DNA from: Candidatus Altimarinota bacterium
GTDB taxonomy: Bacteria > Patescibacteriota > Gracilibacteria > RBG-16-42-10 > JAQVLK01
Length of the DNA: 52,536 bases
NCBI GenBank assembly: GCA_028704165.1
Contig: JAQVLK010000006.1
Location: 1 to 52,536, forward strand
Direction: 5' to 3'
Position 1 is the first letter of the stretch. Each line of letters opens with the position of its first letter. The translations under genes and the position numbers were made by a program. This document shows positions 46,911 through 52,536 of this stretch, in pieces. Below the pieces are notes generated by a model, which saw only the letters and a program-made list of their open reading frames with translations, ran no database searches and was not told the DNA's origin.

Positions 46911-47219
46911 CTACATGCCCGGTAGTCCGCTGCCTCCCATGATACTTTGCATGCGTTCAGCGGATGCTTTCTGGGCTTTTTTGAGAACCTTGTTACTAGT
47001 ATCCACGATCTCAGTACCCAATCTTTGCGGGTTACTTAAGTAGTATTCACCTTTATCTTGAAAATCTATTTTGACCTCCAAAACTTCCTGCATGCCGTTG
47101 GCGATTACAGTTACTACTCCATTCGAAGAGCTTCCTTCGAACTTGGTTTGCTTGAGTTCCTTCTGAATCTGCCTAGCTTGCTGTTGGAATTTATACATGT
47201 CTTTGTACTTGTCGAGCAT
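46911..47219 (-). CDS. YbaB/EbfC family nucleoid-associated protein
   Basis: 102 residues. YKFQQQARQIQKELKQTKFE, VTVIANGMQEVLEVKIDF and KKAQKASAERMQSIMGG with a GLPGM end are standard for YbaB. These dimeric proteins bind DNA with little specificity and are encoded between dnaX and recR in many bacteria, as here. Confidence 0.93.
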   Translation of the reverse strand: MLDKYKDMYKFQQQARQIQKELKQTKFEGSSSNGVVTVIANGMQEVLEVKIDFQDKGEYYLSNPQRLGTEIVDTSNKVLKKAQKASAERMQSIMGGSGLPGM

Positions 47220-47292
47220 GAGATTTAGTTTAGTTTTACCCTTACATTAAAGCGGAAATGTTCTTTGGAAGCAAACGAAAAACAAACAACAA

Positions 47293-47367
47293 ATGTTATA
47301 TGGCTACATTGTTTCATTGTTAAAAGAGAGGGAAACAATATAACAATTTAACAATGCGACAATATAT
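47293..47367. repeat. TTGTTA/AACAATAT inverted array
   Basis: ACATTGTTTCATTGTTA on the left, AACAATATAACAATTTAACAATGCGACAAT on the right; it ends at the dnaB stop. Confidence 0.65.
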
Positions 47368-48738
47368 TTATAAATACTCCTCATCTTCCCTCTGTCTTTC
47401 CAGATTCACAAACTTGAGCTGTTCCTTCTTGAAGCCCAACTCAATTTTGCCGGTCGGACCGGTACGATGTTTGGAGATATTAATTTCTGTAATTCCGGGA
47501 CGATCGGTGCCTTCAGGATTGTAGTAATCGTCACGGTACATAAAGAGTACGATATCCGCATCTTGCTCAATCGAACCTGATTCACGCAGGTCGGACAGCA
47601 TGGGGCGCTTGTCGTTGCGAGATTCAACGGCGCGAGATAACTGAGAGAGCGCGATGATCGGAACTTTAAGTTCTCTGGCCAAAAGTTTCAGTGAACGTGA
47701 GATCTCGGAGATTTCTTGGACACGATTGGCGTTACCATAATTGTTTCTACCACTCATGAGCTGCAAATAGTCTAGAATCAAAAGATCGAGTCCTTGTTCC
47801 ATTTGCAGGCGACGGGCCTTAGTTCTGATCTCGACCACGCTGGCACCCGGAGCATCATCGATAAAAAGATTCATATTGGCCAATTCATCCATAACCTTAC
47901 CAATATTACTAAAATCCTCATCGTCGAGTTTACCGGTACGTAACTTCCAAGAATCAACTCCTAGGAGTGAACAAAAGAGACGTTCGACCAACTGATCCTT
48001 CGACATTTCCAATGAGAAAATTCCGACAGTCTTGCCTTGATCCTTGGCCATATTTTGAGCAATATTCAAAGCAAAAGCGGTTTTACCCATGGCAGGTCGA
48101 GCAGCGAGGATGATCAGATCAGACTTCTGTAAGCCGGATAGTTTGCGGTCCAGATCATAGAACCCGGTCGGGATGCCGCGAAACTTATTCGGATCAGTAG
48201 AGTCATGTAGTTCCGCAATACGTTCGTATGATTCATCAAGAACATCTTTGATGTGTACAAATTTATCCCGTACAAAATCCTGAGAGATATTAAAGACCAC
48301 TTTTTCTGCTTCCTCTAAAGTTTCGCGAGTGGACTCCAAATCCTTGAAACCCAAAGCTGAGATCTCTTGTCCGGCATGAATTAATTTACGTAGAGTGGAT
48401 TTTTGTTTGACGATTTCTGCATAGCGATTGATATGAGTGGAAGTTGGTACACTCTCAACCAACTCAGCTAAGTAAGAACTATCTCCAACTTGTTCCAGCT
48501 TCTTCTCACTGCGTAAGAGATTGGAAATTGTCAGGACATCAATTGGCTCATGTTTGCGAAAAAGCTCCAGCATAGCAGCATAGATCAGGCTGTGCTTGGC
48601 ATGATAAAAATCATCAGGATGCAAGAGATCTGCGACTTTGATCAGCGCTTCTGAGTCCAACAGGATTGATCCCAAGACACTTTGTTCTGCTTCTGTGTTT
48701 TGAGGAGGGACTTTATTTAGGTCATCTAGGGTTGCCAT
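47368..48738 (-). CDS. dnaB: Replicative DNA helicase DnaB
   Basis: 456 residues. N-terminal domain PPQNTEAEQSVLGSILLDSEA, DDFYHAKHSLIYAAMLELF; RecA-like domain with Walker A ARPAMGKTAFALNIA, GIFSLEMSKDQLVERLF, Walker B LDLLILDYLQLM, and the C-terminal DLRESGSIEQDADIVLFMYR and ISKHRTGPTG. It is the hexameric fork helicase. No intein is seen. It lies 12 nt after dnaX in the same direction. Confidence 0.97.
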   Translation of the reverse strand: MATLDDLNKVPPQNTEAEQSVLGSILLDSEALIKVADLLHPDDFYHAKHSLIYAAMLELFRKHEPIDVLTISNLLRSEKKLEQVGDSSYLAELVESVPTSTHINRYAEIVKQKSTLRKLIHAGQEISALGFKDLESTRETLEEAEKVVFNISQDFVRDKFVHIKDVLDESYERIAELHDSTDPNKFRGIPTGFYDLDRKLSGLQKSDLIILAARPAMGKTAFALNIAQNMAKDQGKTVGIFSLEMSKDQLVERLFCSLLGVDSWKLRTGKLDDEDFSNIGKVMDELANMNLFIDDAPGASVVEIRTKARRLQMEQGLDLLILDYLQLMSGRNNYGNANRVQEISEISRSLKLLARELKVPIIALSQLSRAVESRNDKRPMLSDLRESGSIEQDADIVLFMYRDDYYNPEGTDRPGITEINISKHRTGPTGKIELGFKKEQLKFVNLERQREDEEYL

Positions 48739-48750
48739 AGAGTAAGATAC

Positions 48751-50205
48751 TTATTGAAAAAGTTTAATAGCTTCATCGACGAGAGCTTCGGTATTGTCCG
48801 GTTCGCTCTCAGGAGCTTTGTGTTTACACTTGATATGCAAAGGATGAGCGGTAACCTGTCGTAAAACATCTTCCAACTCATGTAAATTATTGCCAACTTT
48901 CAGTCTTTGTAACTCAAAATTAGAAGGAACACTAATAGTAAGCTCTTGTCCTTCCAGTGTTTCCAGGCGGACTTTCTTGAGAGCTAATTTTAGACTAGGG
49001 TTTTTGATGCCTTCGATAACACGGCCCCATTGCTGCTTAATTTTTGCTAAATTGAAATCTCCTTGGATATTTTCTGCCGGTGGGGGTACTACTTTTTCCT
49101 GAACAGGCTCAGCTGTAGCCTTCTCCGAAGTAGCGATCTCTATAGTTTGCAATACTTCCGGTTGTTCGCGTAAGCAAATGGTTAAAACGGCAGTCTCAAG
49201 TGGTAATTGTGGGATATTGCTGGCTTTGAAATCCAGCATGCTTTCTTGCAAGATATTGATAAATTCAAGATAAGCAGCGGTCGAGCTGTCTTTATCTTCC
49301 CCAAGTTCATTAATCATTTTTTCTCGGATCATTTCCAAAGTAGCTTTGACAAATTGTTTCAAATCTATGCCATCAAAATAAATCTGATTAACGAGAGAAA
49401 TGGCTGCCTTGTGGTTTCTTTCAAGCAGGAAGTTGATAAAGTCACTCACAATCTGTTGCTTCACCAGTCCCAAGTTTTGCTCAACGTGTTCAAGTGTCAC
49501 TCCCTTTTTATTTGCCATTTGTTCAAAGAGCGAAATAGCATCACGCATACCACCATCGGCGGCCTTGGAGATCAAAATCAGAGCCTCTGCTTCGGCCTTG
49601 ATGCCTTCTTGCTCAGCAATAAAAGCGAGACGCTCAGCGATCACTTCGGGAGTAATCCTTTTGAAGTCAAAGCGTTGGCAACGCGAGATAATAGTAGGAG
49701 GAATCTTGTGAGATTCGGTGGTAGCCAAGATGAAGTGCGCATGACTGGGAGGTTCTTCAAGAGTCTTTAATAAGGCGTTGAAAGCTTCCTTGGTCAGCAT
49801 GTGGACCTCATCGATAATAAAAACCTTCTTTAGCCCGTGACTGGGACTAAACTTAACTTTTTCACGTAACTCGCGAATTTCGTCGACTCCTCTATTGCTG
49901 GCAGCATCTATCTCAATAATATCCATCATGCGATTAGCCGTGATTTCAAGACAGTTTTCACATTTATTACACGGTTCTCCTGTTTCGCTCAAGTCTAAAC
50001 AATTAAGTCCTTTGGCAATCAATCTGGCAGTGCTGGTTTTGCCTGTTCCTCGTGGTCCACAAAAAAGGTAAGCATGAGAGGCCTTGCCTGATTTGAGGGC
50101 GTTTTGCAAAGTAATTTGGATAGAATTCTGGCCTACCAAATTACTAAAATCCTGAGGTCTATATTTACGATAAAGCGCGATTTTTAACTTCTTGTCTTCG
50201 GCCAT
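48751..50205 (-). CDS. dnaX: DNA polymerase III subunit gamma/tau
   Basis: 484 residues. LYRKYRPQDFSNLVGQ, Walker A GPRGTGKT at 50-57, zinc cysteines C69, C79, C82 and C85, IIDEVHMLTKEAFNALLKTLEEPP, FILATTESHKIPPTIISRCQRF and the lid domain. The C-terminal ~150 residues are a short tau-like region (IKQQWGRVIEGIKNPSLKLA, KVRLETLEGQELTISVPSNF). It is the clamp-loader motor. First gene of dnaX-dnaB-ybaB-recR. Confidence 0.96.
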   Translation of the reverse strand: MAEDKKLKIALYRKYRPQDFSNLVGQNSIQITLQNALKSGKASHAYLFCGPRGTGKTSTARLIAKGLNCLDLSETGEPCNKCENCLEITANRMMDIIEIDAASNRGVDEIRELREKVKFSPSHGLKKVFIIDEVHMLTKEAFNALLKTLEEPPSHAHFILATTESHKIPPTIISRCQRFDFKRITPEVIAERLAFIAEQEGIKAEAEALILISKAADGGMRDAISLFEQMANKKGVTLEHVEQNLGLVKQQIVSDFINFLLERNHKAAISLVNQIYFDGIDLKQFVKATLEMIREKMINELGEDKDSSTAAYLEFINILQESMLDFKASNIPQLPLETAVLTICLREQPEVLQTIEIATSEKATAEPVQEKVVPPPAENIQGDFNLAKIKQQWGRVIEGIKNPSLKLALKKVRLETLEGQELTISVPSNFELQRLKVGNNLHELEDVLRQVTAHPLHIKCKHKAPESEPDNTEALVDEAIKLFQ

Positions 50206-50603
50206 ACTTGAGAGTGACTAGTGGATAGTGATTAGATGCTCAACTTGAGATGCTGGGTAGTGAATGTTTTTATATGTCAATTGTTACATGTCACAGCTCA
50301 GATGTTTGTTTAAAGGGAGCTAAGAATAAAGCCAGAAATGAATTCTCTGGCTGTTTTTGTTTTTATTTTTGCGCTAGATCAGTCTAGCGGAAAAATAGAG
50401 GGATGACAAATGGGGAGGAAACATACAACATAAGGACAGACAACAGACGACTTTTGGGACTCGGGAAGCCAGAAGACAGACTACAATTGATATATTGTTA
50501 GATGGTTACATTGTTAAGAAACAAGGGAACAATAGAGCAATATAACAATCGTTCACCAACTATTCTGACCATTTCAATCCATTTTGTTTTTCAGCCAGTT
50601 TTA
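50206..50603. repeat. Non-coding spacer upstream of dnaX
   Basis: Holds two stem-loops: AGCCAGA/TCTGGCT (50330-50336/50346-50352) followed on the plus strand by a T-rich tract, and CGCTAGA/TCTAGCG (50372-50378/50383-50389). It also has CAGACAACAGACGACTTTTG-type repeats and TTGTTA/AACAAT arms (50483-50550). No SRP RNA, often near dnaX, could be recognised. Confidence 0.6.
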
Positions 50604-51857
50604 TCACTTCAGCTTTTTCTTCACCTCTTCCGGGAAACAAACCTTACTATTTGCAAACTTTTTACTAGCAAATTGTTTGATGATATCTGAGGCTTGAGAC
50701 ATTCTGTAAGTTTTTTTGTTATCCAGAATATAAATTTCCGTAAGTTTTTTACCTTTGAAGTCATAGGGAGGATAAGGAGTCAGAGATCCATCGAGAATGC
50801 CAACATAGTATTTAGCATCAAAATTTAATTTGTTGGCAATTTGACCACTTCTTTGGGCAAGTTTTTGAGCTTCACTGGTATTCTCTGTTTCAACGGACTT
50901 GAACAGTTTCCGACTCAAGAATCTGTGACAGAGGTCTCTCAGGATAGGATCTTCTTGCTTAGCCCAAGATGCGATGGCGGTTGTGAGTAGATGATCATCC
51001 AGAAGCCAAAAATCATAATTCGTGAGGGTTTCTTTACTAAATAATTTATGCAGACTGGGGTGTCTTAAGATCAATTTTCCAGTCTTTTTCAGAGCGGCTA
51101 CACGGCGAAAAATTGCTTGAAAGAGGAATTCTGAACACAAGGACGTTTTGTGCAGGTAAACCTGTTCGTACATGAAGTAACGCGCCAAGATAAATTCTTC
51201 CAAAGCATGTAATCCTTTCTTTTCCACTGCCAAATGTATTTTATTGGCCTGCTTAAAGAAAGTTAAGGAAGAAAGTAATCTTGCGAGGTCAAAGACTCCA
51301 TATTTTACTCCGGTAGCATGACTATCACGCAGGAGATAATCAGCACGATCAATGTCAAAATGTCCATGCAATAACTCGCTTACCAGAGGCAGACCAGAAC
51401 TTCCACTAATAATACTTGTCAGTTCTTTGAAATTAATCTTGTATCTTTTTAGCACGCGATTGATCTCGCTTTTCCCCAAAATAATCTTGAGAGTGGTCTC
51501 TTCGTGATGTGGAAATCCGAGCTTTAAGTATTCAAAACTATGTGAAAAAGGACCATGTCCGATATCGTGCAGTAGCGCTGCAATACGCGCTAATTGATAA
51601 TATTTAGGGAGTATATTCTCCAGCTTGAGATCTTTGGATTTTAACTCATCCAGAGCTTCTGTCATGAGATGCATGACTCCCAGAGAATGTGTAAAGCGTG
51701 AATGCTCGGCACCATGAAAGGTGAGGTAACTTGTTCCCAATTGCTTAATCCTACGTAAACGTTGAAATTCCGGAGTATCAATTAATTCCAAGAGCACCTT
51801 ATCGCGGGGGAGTACCAGACTAATATTACCATGGATAGGATCACGAAAAACTTTCAT
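50604..51857 (-). CDS. SAMHD1/dGTPase-like HD-domain phosphohydrolase
   Basis: 417 residues. VFRDPIHGNISL, EFQRLRRIKQLGTSYLTFHG, EHSRFTHSLGVMHLM, the HD core LLHDIGHGPFSHSFEYL and HFDIDRADYLLRDSHATG follow SAMHD1-like proteins, which hydrolyse dNTPs to nucleoside and triphosphate. The H...HD...D metal set is complete. The C-terminal third is less conserved. The promoter may be at 51966-51974, giving a ~100-nt leader that holds a palindromic repeat. Confidence 0.87.
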   Translation of the reverse strand: MKVFRDPIHGNISLVLPRDKVLLELIDTPEFQRLRRIKQLGTSYLTFHGAEHSRFTHSLGVMHLMTEALDELKSKDLKLENILPKYYQLARIAALLHDIGHGPFSHSFEYLKLGFPHHEETTLKIILGKSEINRVLKRYKINFKELTSIISGSSGLPLVSELLHGHFDIDRADYLLRDSHATGVKYGVFDLARLLSSLTFFKQANKIHLAVEKKGLHALEEFILARYFMYEQVYLHKTSLCSEFLFQAIFRRVAALKKTGKLILRHPSLHKLFSKETLTNYDFWLLDDHLLTTAIASWAKQEDPILRDLCHRFLSRKLFKSVETENTSEAQKLAQRSGQIANKLNFDAKYYVGILDGSLTPYPPYDFKGKKLTEIYILDNKKTYRMSQASDIIKQFASKKFANSKVCFPEEVKKKLK

Positions 51858-51878
51858 ACTATTTTATTAATATTACCA

Positions 51879-51917
51879 CCTGCCCGTCCGTAGCTCCGAA
51901 GGAGCGAAGGCGGGTGG
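51879..51917. repeat. GC-rich hairpin repeat
   Basis: ACCTGCCCGTCCGTAGCTCC...GGAGCGAAGGCGGGTGG folds into an imperfect hairpin (CCTGCCCG...CGGGTGG; GCTCCGAAGGAGC core). It is a relative of the valS insertion and of 563-597. Confidence 0.7.
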
Positions 51918-51965
51918 ATCGGATCGCGGAAGACTTTTTGCATAAGAGAGACTTAGAGGGCCTTC

Positions 51966-51974
51966 ATTATAACA
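51966..51974 (-). promoter_or_regulatory. Extended -10 promoter (TGT TATAAT)
   Basis: TGT-TATAAT on the minus strand, about 110 nt upstream of the HD gene and just after the 61-residue gene. Confidence 0.5.
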
Positions 51975-51998
51975 CGAACTCTTATAAAGTCTTTTTAT

Positions 51999-52184
51999 TT
52001 ACAGAGGTCGAGAAAGTCCTCTATTTCGCCATTTTCCTCTTAGTCGATCAAAAAATGCCTGATCTTCGGCAGTAGAGGGGAGAATTTTCACGGATGGACC
52101 GCCTGGTCCAGCAGTACATTTAACAAGTGGAATTTCTTCAAAAAAATCTGTCTCTTTTTTTGTGTCGGGATTTTCGTTTGGCAT
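51999..52184 (-). CDS. 61-residue hypothetical protein
   Basis: MPNENPDTKKETDFFEEIPL, KCTAGPGGPSVKILPS and FDRLRGKWRNRGLSRPL: polar, no membrane helix, no known family. A TGC-TATAAT box 25 nt upstream of the ATG supports it as a real gene. Confidence 0.55.
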   Translation of the reverse strand: MPNENPDTKKETDFFEEIPLVKCTAGPGGPSVKILPSTAEDQAFFDRLRGKWRNRGLSRPL

Positions 52185-52208
52185 ATGCTTTGAAGTTAAT
52201 ACATGCGG

Positions 52209-52217
52209 ATTATAGCA
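52209..52217 (-). promoter_or_regulatory. Extended -10 promoter (TGC TATAAT)
   Basis: Perfect TGC-TATAAT on the minus strand; predicted start ~18 nt before the ATG at 52184. Confidence 0.65.
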
Positions 52218-52259
52218 TGAATAGGTTAAAAATAGAACGCAGGAAAAATCACATTGTTG

Positions 52260-52394
52260 TTAAATCATCTTCAAAACCTCGCACCAAGCCATAATATAAT
52301 CCGGTCTCCTGTTCTGATAATTCAAGTAATAAGCATGTTCAATAAAGAGAACGGGACTGGTACCAAATAGTGTGGAATGACAAGCTGTAAAAGG
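52260..52394 (-). pseudogene. Remnant of Fe/Mn superoxide dismutase (C-terminal end)
   Basis: Reading the minus strand to a TAA at 52260-52262 gives [20 protein letters not shown] and CEVLKMI, the C-terminal signature of Fe/Mn-SOD (normally [18 protein letters not shown]). The DxW metal-ligand segment is replaced (SPVLFIEH), and going upstream the frame meets a stop at 52395-52397, beside an insertion sequence. So the gene is decayed or cut off, probably by that element. Confidence 0.7.
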
Positions 52395-52536
52395 CTATAC
52401 TAAGTCATTGACCACACATTTTACAATGCAGAGACAAAAAATACCCCTCTGTCCTTACTGTGGCAAAAAGGAAGTACATCGCCATGGGAAGAACAAACAA
52501 AGGCGTGTTAGATACAGATGTAAGCTTTGCAAGAAG
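52379..52536 (+). mobile_element. Left end of an insertion sequence (continues past window)
   Basis: The region between the SOD remnant and the transposase start is A/T-rich, with TGTAAAA...TTTTACA and GGCTATACTAAGTCATTGAC. The exact end and any target duplication cannot be set because the right end is outside. Confidence 0.5.
52426..52536 (+). CDS. Transposase, N-terminal zinc-ribbon part (3' end outside window)
   Basis: ATG 52426 opens 37 codons to the window edge. C-P-Y-C-G-K-K-E-V-H-R-H-G-K and R-Y-R-C-K-L-C-K-K form the zinc ribbon found at the N-terminus of IS1/IS1595-type and related transposases (CPxC...HGK...RYxCxxC). The catalytic domain is not visible, so the IS family cannot be fixed. 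Confidence 0.72.
   Translation, partial: MQRQKIPLCPYCGKKEVHRHGKNKQRRVRYRCKLCKK

Noticed and set aside
50206-50603. SRP RNA (ffs) next to dnaX
   Set aside because: The conserved GGAAG/AGCAG apical motif could not be found; only repeats and two small hairpins are seen.
1-52536. Alternative genetic code (TGA = Gly) as in Gracilibacteria/SR1
   Set aside because: TGA ends many genes at family-appropriate points (recF, pyrD, both long RSH genes), and the tRNA-Trp anticodon is CCA.

Overview
The window looks like a chromosomal segment of a small-genome bacterium of the Patescibacteria/CPR type, possibly Peregrinibacteria. That placement is inferred from gene content, compact convergent packing and very dense dispersed short repeats; no rRNA is present to prove it. 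TGA is used as a stop (for example after the first RSH gene, recF and pyrD) and the one tRNA is tRNA-Trp(CCA), so the genetic code is the standard bacterial one.

Layout. 1-8.3 kb: 3' end of groEL, a HEPN-like protein, a bactofilin-like membrane protein, L33, a resolvase-like nuclease, a RelA-type protein, tRNA-Trp, a phosphoribosyltransferase, thiamine pyrophosphokinase, a sodium:solute symporter with a 31-residue companion, and a lipoprotein-like gene. 8.3-15.4 kb: a tandem ATP-grasp protein preceded by a coupled 39-residue reading frame and an attenuator-like hairpin, a stand-alone RSH-type HD protein, ComM, a repeat-rich spacer, a small gene and alanine dehydrogenase. 15.6-23.4 kb: recF, three small genes, valS with repeat-derived insertions, and an amidase-SpoIID fusion. 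23.6-32 kb: ribD, a membrane-anchored RSH, a LysW-like mini-protein, ribH, ribE and the MEP genes ispE, ispDF and dxr. 32-40 kb: infC, a large acidic SLH surface protein, rpmI, rplT, rlmE and a pseudo-PP2C/propeller membrane protein. 40-45 kb: pyrD, pyrK, pyrE, a LOG-family gene and pyrF. 45-52.5 kb: recR, ybaB, dnaB, dnaX, a SAMHD1-like HD protein, then a decayed superoxide dismutase next to an incoming insertion sequence.

How the genes fit together. The cell appears to make riboflavin (ribD/E/H here; ribBA not seen), isoprenoids by the MEP route (dxr, ispDF, ispE) and UMP from orotate (pyrD/K/E/F; the early steps are not here). It also appears to build and remodel peptidoglycan and to carry an S-layer-type surface. 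Three RSH-family proteins point to elaborate alarmone control.

Expression signals. Almost no start codon has a Shine-Dalgarno sequence. Many genes instead have an extended -10 box (TGC-TATAAT type) with a predicted start of transcription roughly 15-30 nt before the start codon; this also helps choose starts for infC, ispE and the phosphoribosyltransferase.

The most unusual signals are dispersed repeats, including arrays with an 8-bp period and GC-rich palindromes, which fill spacers and have also entered valS and rlmE in frame. Next are the peptide plus tandem ATP-grasp locus, the LysW-like carrier, and the RSH protein with four C-terminal membrane helices.
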